DNA of 64,000 bases from Bacteroidota bacterium (GCA_017860345.1 JAFNAV010000001.1:1-64000); one strand, 5' to 3'; counted from the first letter of the stretch, positions 17,189-26,412 are shown. Notes: generated by a model not told the origin, from the sequence alone. Numbers and translations are program-made.

Positions 17189-18910
17189 ATGAAAAAAATC
17201 ATTTTCATATTAGTTTTTTTTTGCTGCATTTCTGTTTATGCCGAGAAAAAATTCGTCGTCACCGCATCGGCCATTAATAATGGCAGCTGGATAGCCGGAG
17301 ATACCATTGTGCTTAAAAACGGAACCTGGACTAATCAGACTATAGCGTTGAAAGCTAACGGCACTGCTACCAACCCCATAGTTCTGATGGCCGAAACGCA
17401 GGGAAAAGTAATACTAACGGGCAATTCACGTCTAAGCTTTTCGGGGAGCTACCTCATTGTTACCGGATTGTTTTTTAAAGATGGTACGTTAAGTGGCTCC
17501 GATGTTATTTCATTCCGCACTTCAGCTTCGGAAACTGCCACCTATTGCACTTTGAAAAACACAGCAATTATCAATTATAACCCAGCCGATAACACTGTAG
17601 ACAGCAAGTGGGTATCGCTTTATGGCAACAGCAATACCGTTGAGCACTGCTCTTTCGAGAACAAAACCAACTCAGGCACGCTGATGGTGGTATGGCTAAA
17701 CAATGGATTATCAGCCAATCATAGCATTTCAAACAATTATTTTGGTTACCGCAACCCCAATGTGGATGCAAACGGCAACGAACTGAACGGACAGGAAATT
17801 ATTCGCATTGGCGATAGCTCTACTTCCATGACCACAGCCAATGTAACTGTAAACGGAAACTATTTTGAAAAATGCAATGGCGAAATAGAGGTGGTATCCA
17901 ACAAATCCTGCGGCAATACCTACATCAATAACCTGTTTCAGGAATGTAAAGGTATGCTTACGCTTCGCCATGGCAACAGTTGTATTGTAGAAGGCAACTA
18001 CTTTTTTGGCAATGGCGTGTCCGAAACCGGTGGTGTGAGAATTATCGGCGAAAATCACACAGTATATAACAACTACTTTGAAAATCTGCGCGGTTCGGGT
18101 TACAGAGCGGCGCTTTGCATTGTTCGTGGAAAGGAAAACTCAGCATTGAGCGAGTATTATCAGGTAAAAAATGCGTTGGTAGCTTTTAACACCTTTGTCA
18201 ATTGCAGTCAGGCATTTAACATCAACTACAACAGCAGCTCGTCGCTCACCCTCCCACCCATAAACACAACCATCGCTCACAATCATATTTTCAATTCATC
18301 TTCTTCGTACAACAACGTTACTGTTGACCAGACTAATATCTCGAAAATGTCGGTTACGTGGAAAAACAATTTGATGAATCAGGGACGCTATACCGATTTT
18401 AGTTACACTGCAAGTCAGGTAGTTACCGGCAAAGATGCAAAAATGACGCAAGTTGCCACCAGTACACCAATATACGAACCGGGAAGCACATCGGCACTGA
18501 AAAACTACAGCACAACCGAATATGCAAACATAACCACCGATATACGCGGACGTTTACGTACCGCAGCCAGCAAAACTCCCGGAGCAAGCCAGCTTTCGGG
18601 AACTGTTTCAATATCAATGCCTGTAAAAGAAGAAACAGGAGCCTCATTTACTAATAGCATTACAACAGATACAAGTCCTCTGACAAGTAACAAAAACTGG
18701 AGCTATACACTTACAGCTAATGGTGTGGAAATAAGCTTTCAGACCGCAGGAAGCATAAACTTGTATAATCTGAATGGCAGCAACATATTAGCTCAGAAAG
18801 CTTATGAAAACTCAACCCTGAGCATCAATTTACCCAAAGGGCTATATTTACTTCAATTTATTAATAATCAGGGTTATAAATCAATTGAAAAAATTTTGAT
18901 AAAAAAATAA
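17189..18910 (+). CDS. PL6 alginate lyase with T9SS tail
   Basis: Third PL6 family lyase of the locus. ATG 17189 is chosen over a frame start at 17165 because it gives a standard signal peptide (MKKIIFILVFFCCISVYA). The single beta-helix domain carries Lys239 in VVSNKS and Arg260 in LTLRHG, the same numbers and spacing as in the first PL6 protein. The second beta-helix of that protein is absent; instead a T9SS sorting domain fills about 500-573 (ending KILIKK). This predicts a surface-located alginate lyase that makes oligomers for uptake. Last gene of unit C. Confidence 0.92.
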   Translation: MKKIIFILVFFCCISVYAEKKFVVTASAINNGSWIAGDTIVLKNGTWTNQTIALKANGTATNPIVLMAETQGKVILTGNSRLSFSGSYLIVTGLFFKDGTLSGSDVISFRTSASETATYCTLKNTAIINYNPADNTVDSKWVSLYGNSNTVEHCSFENKTNSGTLMVVWLNNGLSANHSISNNYFGYRNPNVDANGNELNGQEIIRIGDSSTSMTTANVTVNGNYFEKCNGEIEVVSNKSCGNTYINNLFQECKGMLTLRHGNSCIVEGNYFFGNGVSETGGVRIIGENHTVYNNYFENLRGSGYRAALCIVRGKENSALSEYYQVKNALVAFNTFVNCSQAFNINYNSSSSLTLPPINTTIAHNHIFNSSSSYNNVTVDQTNISKMSVTWKNNLMNQGRYTDFSYTASQVVTGKDAKMTQVATSTPIYEPGSTSALKNYSTTEYANITTDIRGRLRTAASKTPGASQLSGTVSISMPVKEETGASFTNSITTDTSPLTSNKNWSYTLTANGVEISFQTAGSINLYNLNGSNILAQKAYENSTLSINLPKGLYLLQFINNQGYKSIEKILIKK

Positions 18911-18928
18911 AAATCGTGCAACTTTAAT

Positions 18929-18983
18929 TTTGGTAGACCAATTTAAATTTTTATATTTGTAACAATAAAAATTGGTTGACCAG
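18929..18983 (+). promoter_or_regulatory. Unit D promoter and two operators
   Basis: TTTG at 18929-18932 and TATATTTG at 18952-18959, separated by 19 bases, form a textbook Bacteroidota promoter. Operator-like TTGGTAGACCAA (18930-18941) overlaps the -33 element, and TTGGTTGACCAG (18972-18983) lies just downstream of the expected start. The centres are 42 bases apart, about four helical turns, in contrast to 16 bases at units B and C. ATG of the PL17 gene follows at 19000. Confidence 0.78.
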
Positions 18984-18999
18984 TCGATATATAATAATT

Positions 19000-21183
19000 A
19001 TGAACATCTTTCAAAAAACACTACTCATTGCATTACTATTTTTTTACTACACAGCAGCTTACGCGCAGCATCCGGGATTATTGCTAACTCCGGCGGGCGT
19101 AAAGGAAATTAAAAAGAATGCGGGCAAATATCCCGGTTTTGACAATGCCGTAGCTGAGCAGAAAAAAATAGCCGATAATGCACTACATAGCACAATCACA
19201 GTTCCGCAACCGAAAGATGGTGGCGGCGGCTACACGCACGAAAAGCACAAAAACAACTATTACGAAATGTATGCGGCAGGCATCATGTACCAGCTTACCG
19301 GAAAAAAAGAATATGCACAATTCGTAACTGATATGCTGAAAAAGTATGCAACCCTCTACCCTACTCTGGGGCTGCATCCGGCAGTAAAATCGGAAACCCC
19401 GGGAAAACTTTTCTGGCAAACACTCAACGAATCGGTGTGGTTAGTACATACCTCAGTGGCTTACGACTGTGTATACGATTATATCAGCGCTACTGACCGT
19501 CAAAATATTGAGAAAAATTTATTTTACCCAATGGCTGAGTTTATTTCCAATGGAAATCCGGCTAATTACGCCGTTTTCAACAAAATGCACAATCATGGTA
19601 CCTGGGCTACCGCCGCAGTGGGCATGATTGGATATGCTATGGGCGATAAGAATTTGGTTGACATGGCGCTTCACGGTTCAGCTAAAGACGGTAAAACCGG
19701 CTTTATCCGTCAGTTAGATGTACTGTTTTCGCCGGATGGTTATTTTACAGAAGGACCTTATTACCAGCGCTATGCAATATGGCCATTCATGACATTTGCA
19801 CAGGTAATACAAAACAAACAACCCGAACTGAATATTTTTAAATACAGAGATGGTATATTGAACAAAGCTGTAAATACACTTGTGCAATGCGCTTACGACG
19901 GAGAGATATTTTACCTGAACGATGCGCTAAAAAAAACGTATCAGACTCAGGAAATAATTTATGCGGTAGATATTGCCTATAAAAACGACCCGGCGAATAC
20001 TGCTTTGCTCGACATTGCACGTCGGCAAAATTCATTTATTGTGTCGGATGCCGGCATAGCTACTGCCCGTGCTGCAAGTAAAAAAGACGTAAAACCCTTT
20101 ACATTCAAGCCTCTTATTCTGCGCGATGGCGCTAAAGGCGACGAAGGGGCTATAGCCATTTTGCGCAAAGGAAACACCTGCCTGACTTTTAAGGCTACAT
20201 CGCATGGGCTTTCGCACGGACATTACGATAAACTTTCAATATCACTTTTTGATAATAACAACAGCATACTTACCGATTATGGTGCAGTGCGATACCTCAA
20301 CATTGAACCCAAATACGGCGGGCATTACACCAAAGAAAATTACAGTTGGGCTATGCAAACCATTGCTCACAACACGGTAACTGTGGACGAACAAAGTCAT
20401 TTCGACGGTAATATCAAGGTTTCGTCTAATTACCATTCCGACTTATTATACGCAGATGTTTCCAACCCTGATATTCAGATAGTATCGGCAGTAGAAAAAA
20501 ATGCTTACAAAAACGTTAGCATGCAGCGTACTACAGCTTTAATTACTGTTCCAGACTTGGAATTTCCGGTTATCTTCGACATTTTCCGGGTGAAATCCGA
20601 TTCGGCTCACCAGCTCGATTTTCCGTTCTATTATCGGGGACAAATGGTGTCGGGCAACTTCAGCGTTCAAAAAAACACTTCGGAACTTAAAACTCTCGGT
20701 ACAAAAAACGGATACCAACACTTATGGGTCGAAGGTAAAGGCAAAACCGACCAGGATAATGCTACCTTTACCTGGGTAAACGACAACCGTTTTTACACCA
20801 TTACCACAAAGTGCGACTCACAAACTGAGCTCTTACTTACACGTTCAGGCGCCGGCGATCCTGATTTCAACCTGCGTTACGAGCCTTGTTTTATGCTGCG
20901 TCAGCCCAATGCAGGCAACCACACTTTCGTCTCGGTTATTGAGCCACATGGCCTTTACGACCTGATAAAAGAAGTTACCATAAATTACAAAAGCGCCGTA
21001 GCCTCGGTACAACTGCTTCAGGACAACGAGGAACTCACCGTTATCAAAGTGGCAACCAACTCGGGCAAAAATTATCTGTTTGCTACATCCAACAGTATGA
21101 GTTCCGAAAACAAAAGTTTTATCTACAACAATACAAAAATTTCATTATCAAACAATTATTATTTTTCAGAAATTAAAAATTAA
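19000..21183 (+). CDS. PL17 oligoalginate lyase
   Basis: Exolytic oligoalginate lyase of family PL17 (alginate-lyase domain plus heparinase II/III-like beta-sheet domain), releasing unsaturated uronate monomers that become DEH. ATG 19000 gives signal peptide MNIFQKTLLIALLFFYYTAAYA; a frame start at 18976 would begin inside the downstream operator. Visible active-site blocks are NKMHNHGTW (Asn198, His199) and YFTEGPYYQRY (Tyr254, Tyr255, Tyr258), matching the Asn/His/Tyr set of Alg17C. The heparinase-like part (about 370-600) holds SHGLSHGHYDKLS and IAHNTVTVD. There is no sorting domain, so periplasmic. First gene of unit D; the next starts 5 bases after its stop. Confidence 0.94.
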   Translation: MNIFQKTLLIALLFFYYTAAYAQHPGLLLTPAGVKEIKKNAGKYPGFDNAVAEQKKIADNALHSTITVPQPKDGGGGYTHEKHKNNYYEMYAAGIMYQLTGKKEYAQFVTDMLKKYATLYPTLGLHPAVKSETPGKLFWQTLNESVWLVHTSVAYDCVYDYISATDRQNIEKNLFYPMAEFISNGNPANYAVFNKMHNHGTWATAAVGMIGYAMGDKNLVDMALHGSAKDGKTGFIRQLDVLFSPDGYFTEGPYYQRYAIWPFMTFAQVIQNKQPELNIFKYRDGILNKAVNTLVQCAYDGEIFYLNDALKKTYQTQEIIYAVDIAYKNDPANTALLDIARRQNSFIVSDAGIATARAASKKDVKPFTFKPLILRDGAKGDEGAIAILRKGNTCLTFKATSHGLSHGHYDKLSISLFDNNNSILTDYGAVRYLNIEPKYGGHYTKENYSWAMQTIAHNTVTVDEQSHFDGNIKVSSNYHSDLLYADVSNPDIQIVSAVEKNAYKNVSMQRTTALITVPDLEFPVIFDIFRVKSDSAHQLDFPFYYRGQMVSGNFSVQKNTSELKTLGTKNGYQHLWVEGKGKTDQDNATFTWVNDNRFYTITTKCDSQTELLLTRSGAGDPDFNLRYEPCFMLRQPNAGNHTFVSVIEPHGLYDLIKEVTINYKSAVASVQLLQDNEELTVIKVATNSGKNYLFATSNSMSSENKSFIYNNTKISLSNNYYFSEIKN

Positions 21184-21188
21184 AATAT

Positions 21189-21530
21189 ATGAAGACAAGA
21201 AGCGAAAATTTTCTGATAAGTTCAGAATTACCTTGGGAAAATCCATCAGAAGGCATCACACGTCAGATTATGGGTTACGACGGACAACTAATGCTGGTGA
21301 AGGTAGTATTTCAAAAAGGTGCTATCGGATACGTTCACGAACATTATCATTCGCAGAGCACCTATGTAGTTAGCGGTAAGTTCGAGGTAATGATAAATGG
21401 AGAAAAACGCATACTTGAAGCCGGCGATGGTTTTTACATCGAACCGGATGCTCCACATGGCGCTGTTTGTCTGGAAGACGGAATTTTAATTGACACATTC
21501 AGCCCTGTACGTCAGGATTTTATCAAATAA
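21189..21530 (+). CDS. kdgF: KdgF-like cupin, unsaturated uronate ring opening
   Basis: Single-domain cupin of 113 residues like KdgF, which converts 4,5-unsaturated monouronates from lyases into the linear ketouronate (DEH or DKI). A metal-binding cluster is seen as VHEHYHSQ (His50, His52, His54, Gln56) with His90 in PDAPHG. No signal peptide is present, so it works in the cytoplasm, although the MFS gene downstream then has to import the unsaturated sugar or its opened form. The gene lies 5 bases after the PL17 gene, which is the strongest functional hint. Confidence 0.88.
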   Translation: MKTRSENFLISSELPWENPSEGITRQIMGYDGQLMLVKVVFQKGAIGYVHEHYHSQSTYVVSGKFEVMINGEKRILEAGDGFYIEPDAPHGAVCLEDGILIDTFSPVRQDFIK

Positions 21531-21539
21531 CAATCACAG

Positions 21540-21608
21540 GAAACGAGCATTCCGATAGCTATCGGGAGACAAATTCCAACCAATTAAAAAATAAAAAATG
21601 AACGCATG
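21540..21608 (+). repeat. Third copy of the GAAACGAGCAT-palindrome cassette
   Basis: GAAACGAGCAT at 21540-21550 is followed by CCGATAGCTATCGG (21552-21565). After 18 bases comes a stretch nearly identical to 5336-5362, ending in AATGAACGCATGAAA. In this copy the final ATG (21606) is the start codon of the transporter, so the repeat supplies its translation start region. Confidence 0.7.
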
Positions 21609-23069
21609 AAAATAAAAGGATTGCGCTGGTGGGTCATCGGTCTCATCATGCTTATCACCATCATCAATTATCTCGACCGCGGCACACTTAATTACATGTG
21701 GGTGGCCAATGTAGAGTTTAATGTGGTGAATATAATACTTCCCGGAGCAAACGAAAATCAGGCTGAATATCTGCCAGACCAGAATGCTTACCGGCTTGTA
21801 TCCAAAAATGGTGACGAAATAATACAGCCTGCCGAGAAGGTAACATTCAAAAACGAGGGTAAAACACTTATCAATCGTCAGGGCATAGCTTACGATCTGG
21901 GAATTGTGGATCAGAATGCTGAGCCCGAAGTAGCAGCCCGTCAAGCCAAGGAAATGCTCGGACAAATCACCATATTCTTCATGATAGCTTATGGATTGAG
22001 TCAGCTTTTCTCGGGAAAACTATACGACAAAATAGGCACCCGCAAAGGTTTTCTGGTATCGGTACTGATATGGGGAACTGCCGATGCTCTTACGTCGCTG
22101 GCTCGCGGTAAAATATCGCTTACAGCCTTCAGAATGATGCTCGGACTGGGCGAGGCCGGTCCCTGGCCGGGAGCAACCAAAAGTAATGCCGAATGGTTCC
22201 CGCAAAAGGAACGTGCATTTGCGCAGGGGTTATTTGGAGCAGCAGCTTCGTTAGGTTCGGTATTGGCGCCAATTGCCATTCTGATGCTTTATATGTCTTT
22301 TGCCTGGCAAATGACCTTTGTTATCGTAGGTTGCATGGGGCTTCTCTGGATTATCCCCTGGCTTATTATCAACAAAAAAGGGCCTAAAGAGCACAAATGG
22401 ATTACGGATGAAGAACGTGAATACATCCTTAGCGGGCAACCCGAATCAAAAATGACTTCGGAGCAAGGCAAAAGCTGGGGACAACTATTGGCTAACAAAA
22501 AGAACTACTCTGTCATTTTGGGACGTTTCTTCCTCGACCCTATCTGGTGGATGTTTGTAACCTATCTTCCGATGTATCTGGTTGATCAGTTTCAGCTCAA
22601 TATCAAAGAACTGGCATTCTCGGCATGGATTCCTTATTTGGGTGCCATGATAGGAAGTATTTCGGGTGGTTGGTTTTCAGGCTACCTTATCCGCAAAGGT
22701 CATACGGTGGACAAAGCCCGGAAAACAGCTATGATTATTGGTGGTGCCATCATTATCCCTTCGATAATTGCTTCGGTGCTGGTACCCAATGCGGTAGTAG
22801 CCGTTGTACTGATGGCATTTGTACTTGGTGGTTTTCAGTTTACCATCACCAATATCCAGACTCTACCAAGCGACCTCCATTGTGGCAAGTCGGTTGGTTC
22901 GTTGGCCGGACTTGGCGGCGCTGCTGCCGTAATGGGAACCATCCTGGCCATACTTTTTGCCGGACAAATTTCGAGCTGGCCTTTGCTATTCGGACTTTTA
23001 GCCGGATTGGTACCACTCTCGCTGGCATCAATTTTTATAACTGTAGGAAAAATTGAACAAATAAAATAA
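21606..23069 (+). CDS. MFS hexuronate transporter with enlarged first periplasmic loop
   Basis: Major facilitator of the anion:cation symporter group (ExuT-like), expected to bring lyase-derived uronates across the inner membrane. TM1 (about 8-28) has the family motif INYLDRGTLNYM. TM2 starts near residue 121 (ITIFFMIAYGLSQ) and the GKLYDKIGTRKG loop motif follows. In ordinary members about 25 residues join TM1 and TM2; here the link is about 90, an insertion of roughly 70 polar residues (about 40-115). The total length of 487 is correspondingly large. The remaining TM segments look normal. Unit D, between kdgF and the SDR gene. Confidence 0.9.
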   Translation: MKIKGLRWWVIGLIMLITIINYLDRGTLNYMWVANVEFNVVNIILPGANENQAEYLPDQNAYRLVSKNGDEIIQPAEKVTFKNEGKTLINRQGIAYDLGIVDQNAEPEVAARQAKEMLGQITIFFMIAYGLSQLFSGKLYDKIGTRKGFLVSVLIWGTADALTSLARGKISLTAFRMMLGLGEAGPWPGATKSNAEWFPQKERAFAQGLFGAAASLGSVLAPIAILMLYMSFAWQMTFVIVGCMGLLWIIPWLIINKKGPKEHKWITDEEREYILSGQPESKMTSEQGKSWGQLLANKKNYSVILGRFFLDPIWWMFVTYLPMYLVDQFQLNIKELAFSAWIPYLGAMIGSISGGWFSGYLIRKGHTVDKARKTAMIIGGAIIIPSIIASVLVPNAVVAVVLMAFVLGGFQFTITNIQTLPSDLHCGKSVGSLAGLGGAAAVMGTILAILFAGQISSWPLLFGLLAGLVPLSLASIFITVGKIEQIK

Positions 23070-23117
23070 TTATTCAACCATCGAAAAAAATGGATTTTTT
23101 TAAAGCATAAATATATT

Positions 23118-23870
23118 ATGAAACTAAATGGGAAAGTAGCCATCATAACAGGTGGTGCACGCGATTTGGGACGTGCAATTTCAGTAAAATTAGCATCAGA
23201 AGGCGCCAAAGTAGTAATCAACTATTTCGACAATCCGTCTGATGCCGAAGAAACCCTGAAAATGGTGCAGGAATCTGGTTCCGAAGGCATTATTGTACAA
23301 GGCGATATGACTAAAGCTGATGACGTAAAACGCTTATTTGATGAGGCTGTTGCTCAGTTTGGCAACGAAATTCACGTGCTGGTAAACGTAGTGGGAGGAA
23401 TTGTGGGACGTAAAACCATCACCGAACAAGATGAAGCGTGGTATAATTTTTTGATGGACGTAAACATGAAAAGCTGCTGGTTTTGCACACGCGAAGCAGT
23501 TCCTTACATGCCTGCCGGATCATCTATTATCAATTTCTCATCGCTGGCAGCACGCGATGGCGGAGGCCCGGGTGCATCGCTTTATGCCACTGCCAAAGGT
23601 GCAGTAATGACATTTACCCGCTCTATGGCCAAAGAACTTGGACCTAAAGGCATCAGGGTAAACGCGCTGGCTCCGGGTACTATAGCCACTTCGTTCCACG
23701 ATAAATTCAACACCCCCGAAAACCGCGAACGCATGAAGGGCATTTATCCCTTGCGCCGCGAAGGCGATGCGGGCGATGTGGCCGATCTCGTTGCATTTCT
23801 GGCTGCCGATGAGTCCGACTACATTACGGGAAGTAATATCGATATCAACGGTGGTCTTTTCTTTTCGTAA
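23118..23870 (+). CDS. SDR oxidoreductase, probable DEH reductase
   Basis: Classical short-chain dehydrogenase, 250 residues. The cofactor motif is TGGARDLGRA, the catalytic serine lies in INFSSLAA, and Tyr-x-x-x-Lys in YATAKG. The C-terminus DINGGLFFS is typical. In alginate pathways such enzymes reduce DEH with NAD(P)H to 2-keto-3-deoxy-D-gluconate. That role is inferred from position, as the last gene of a PL17-kdgF-MFS-SDR unit. KDG kinase and KDPG aldolase, which would complete the route, are not nearby. Confidence 0.88.
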   Translation: MKLNGKVAIITGGARDLGRAISVKLASEGAKVVINYFDNPSDAEETLKMVQESGSEGIIVQGDMTKADDVKRLFDEAVAQFGNEIHVLVNVVGGIVGRKTITEQDEAWYNFLMDVNMKSCWFCTREAVPYMPAGSSIINFSSLAARDGGGPGASLYATAKGAVMTFTRSMAKELGPKGIRVNALAPGTIATSFHDKFNTPENRERMKGIYPLRREGDAGDVADLVAFLAADESDYITGSNIDINGGLFFS

Positions 23871-23913
23871 TCAGAACAGCACAACTCCGGGATAAAGGAG
23901 TTTACAAATAGTC

Positions 23914-24014
23914 AATAACGCAAATTTTCGCAAATCAATACAAGTTAATTGATTGATAATTATCCAAATACATTTAAAATGAAATTTGAATAATTTGCGA
24001 AAATTTGCGTTATT
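23914..24014. terminator. Long perfect inverted repeat between convergent genes
   Basis: The 22-base arms 23914-23935 and 23993-24014 are perfect reverse complements with a 57-base AT-rich middle, and T-rich sequence follows on the + side. It sits between the convergent SDR and era genes and may act as a two-way terminator. The long loop is unusual for a terminator, so a mobile palindromic repeat is another possibility. Confidence 0.55.
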
Positions 24015-24068
24015 TTTTATTGTTCAGGCAGCAGTTATATCGTATGTATTTCTGCTGTATTCTGTTTT

Positions 24069-24950
24069 TTAATCGAGCTGGTATCCGAAGTTTCTCAGTT
24101 TAGTATCTTTATTGCGCCAGTCTTTTTCCACCTTCACATAAAGTTCCAGAAAAACCTTTTTCTCAAAAAAAGCTTCAATATCTTTGCGCGCCTCAGTACC
24201 TACCTTTTTCAGGGATTTACCTCCGTGTCCGATAATAATTCCTTTCTGCGAATCGCGTTCGGCATAAATTACCGCATTAATACGTATAAGCTTTTCCTCT
24301 TCAACAAACTGCTCTACTTCCACTTCCACCGAGTACGGAATTTCTTTGTCGTAATTCAGCAATATCTTTTCGCGGATAATTTCGGTTACAAAAAAACGTG
24401 CCGGTTTATCCGTGAGCTGGTCTTTATCAAAAAAAGGCGGCGACTCAGGTAAGAGCTCTAATATACGGTTGAACAACGGATCGATATTAAATTTTTCCTG
24501 CGCCGATACAGGCAAAACCGAAGCTCTGGGTATCTGTAATTTCCACTTCTCCACAAGCGCTTCGAGCTTAGTCTGGTCAATTAAATCTATTTTATTGATA
24601 ATAAGAATAACCGGAGCCGGGTTCAGGTTCACCTTTTCAACAAAATCAGCGTTTTTTTCGGCCGAGTCAAATACATCTGTAACATACAGGAGCACATCGG
24701 CATCGGTCAATGCCGAACGCGAAAAATTAAGCATGGACTCCTGCAAGCGATAATTTGGCTTCAGTACTCCCGGAGTATCCGAATAGATAATCTGAAAATC
24801 GTCGCCATTTACAATACCCAATATGCGGTGACGCGTAGTTTGCGCTTTGGAAGTAATAATAGAGATACGCTCACCTACAAGAGCGTTCATCAACGTAGAC
24901 TTACCAACATTGGGGTTGCCTACAATATTTACAAAACCTGATTTATGCAT
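24069..24950 (-). CDS. era: GTPase Era
   Basis: Ras-like GTPase needed for 16S rRNA processing and 30S assembly. G1 GNPNVGKST lies at about residues 11-19, G3 DTPG at about 58, and G4 NKID at about 119. A C-terminal KH domain holds IIGHGGKSLKKVGTEARKDIEAF. At 293 residues it has standard length. It is transcribed convergently with the alginate locus, marking the locus border. Confidence 0.98.
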   Translation of the reverse strand: MHKSGFVNIVGNPNVGKSTLMNALVGERISIITSKAQTTRHRILGIVNGDDFQIIYSDTPGVLKPNYRLQESMLNFSRSALTDADVLLYVTDVFDSAEKNADFVEKVNLNPAPVILIINKIDLIDQTKLEALVEKWKLQIPRASVLPVSAQEKFNIDPLFNRILELLPESPPFFDKDQLTDKPARFFVTEIIREKILLNYDKEIPYSVEVEVEQFVEEEKLIRINAVIYAERDSQKGIIIGHGGKSLKKVGTEARKDIEAFFEKKVFLELYVKVEKDWRNKDTKLRNFGYQLD

Positions 24951-25227
24951 GGTTGATGTTATTTTAAAAAGAAGTTATGCAAGCACAAAGTCATGAAATC
25001 ACTTAAGTTAAGACATTGCAACGGCAGTACCATCTTAACCTGTACATTATCTTCAATATCTACATTCTTTTTTTCTGCGTACAAAGATACAACAAATAAA
25101 GCATACACTCAACGACAGTATTATTCCATACTTTTTTATTATTTTTGACGTTTAAAAAGATACAAAACAACATCAGGTAGTCTGTGTATATGTTAACGCG
25201 CATTTTTCAGACAATAAACAATATACG

Positions 25228-26412
25228 ATGATAAGGCTTAAGGATATAAAATCCGGGATAACGCTGAACAAAATTTATGAACTCTCCCGTCATTTTAAAT
25301 TAGTATTTATACTTGTCGGCGCTGCTATCATATTGGTTTCAACCATGTTTACCAACAGATTGGCTCGTGAATTGGCTCGCGAAGAGCAGAAAAAAATTGA
25401 GATATGGGCCGAAGCTACCCGCCAGCTTATTACAGCCGACAACAACAGCGACATCGATTTCATTTCCAAAATTATTGAGGAAAACACCACCATCCCCGTT
25501 ATTATTATCGACGATAATGACGAGATGATTCTGGCTCGTAACTTTGCCGAACCTAAGAAAAATATTGATCAGTTTTATACAAAAGAAATAAAACGACTTA
25601 AACCCAAGCACACACCCATTGGTATAAATCTGAACAACAATTATCAGTATATAATTTACGACGACTCGGTACTGCTCAAGCAGTTATATATATTTCCGTA
25701 TGTACAACTTGGGGTAATTGTTGTATTCCTGCTGATAGCCTTTTTTGCTTTTTCGAGCACTAAAAAAGAAGAACAAAACCGCGTTTGGGTTGGATTGTCC
25801 AAAGAAACCGCTCATCAGTTGGGTACTCCCATATCGTCGCTGCTGGCGTGGGTTGATTTGCTCAAAACAAAGTATCAGGACGAAAAACTATTGCCCGAAA
25901 TGGCTAAAGATGTGAACCGGTTGCGCATCATTGCCGAAAGGTTCTCAAAAATAGGTTCGGCACCCGATCTGCAAATTGTCAGTCTGAACGAAACCATACA
26001 AAACGCCGTACAATACATGAGCAACCGTTCGTCGCAAAAGGTAAGTTTCAGTTACACTTTTCAGAATGGTAGTCAGATATTCACCCATCTCAATGTCCCA
26101 CTTTTTGAATGGGTTATCGAAAACCTCTGCAAAAATGCCATAGATGCTATGGATGGAATTGGAAGCATTGATATAACCATAAACGAACGCGAAGGAGCTA
26201 TTATTATTGATGTAAAAGACACAGGAAAAGGGATTGAACGCAATAAATTCAAAACGATTTTCAACCCCGGATTTACCACAAAAAAACGAGGCTGGGGACT
26301 GGGACTTTCATTAGCAAAGCGCATTATCGAAGAATATCATAATGGAAAAATCTTTGTAAAAACCTCAGAAATAAACGCCGGCACCACATTCCGGATTATC
26401 TTGAAAGCATAA
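25228..26412 (+). CDS. Membrane sensor histidine kinase (orphan)
   Basis: Sensor kinase of 394 residues. Two membrane spans (about 27-46 and 150-174) flank a small extracytoplasmic domain of about 100 residues. The phospho-acceptor is His196 in SKETAHQLGTP, the form typical of a Bacteroidota HisKA-like group. The ATPase part has NLCKNAIDAM, DVKDTGKGI and GWGLGLSLAKRI. No response regulator is adjacent, and the next genes are ribosomal and lipid genes. The signal sensed is unknown. The 277 bases upstream contain no gene. Confidence 0.92.
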   Translation: MIRLKDIKSGITLNKIYELSRHFKLVFILVGAAIILVSTMFTNRLARELAREEQKKIEIWAEATRQLITADNNSDIDFISKIIEENTTIPVIIIDDNDEMILARNFAEPKKNIDQFYTKEIKRLKPKHTPIGINLNNNYQYIIYDDSVLLKQLYIFPYVQLGVIVVFLLIAFFAFSSTKKEEQNRVWVGLSKETAHQLGTPISSLLAWVDLLKTKYQDEKLLPEMAKDVNRLRIIAERFSKIGSAPDLQIVSLNETIQNAVQYMSNRSSQKVSFSYTFQNGSQIFTHLNVPLFEWVIENLCKNAIDAMDGIGSIDITINEREGAIIIDVKDTGKGIERNKFKTIFNPGFTTKKRGWGLGLSLAKRIIEEYHNGKIFVKTSEINAGTTFRIILKA

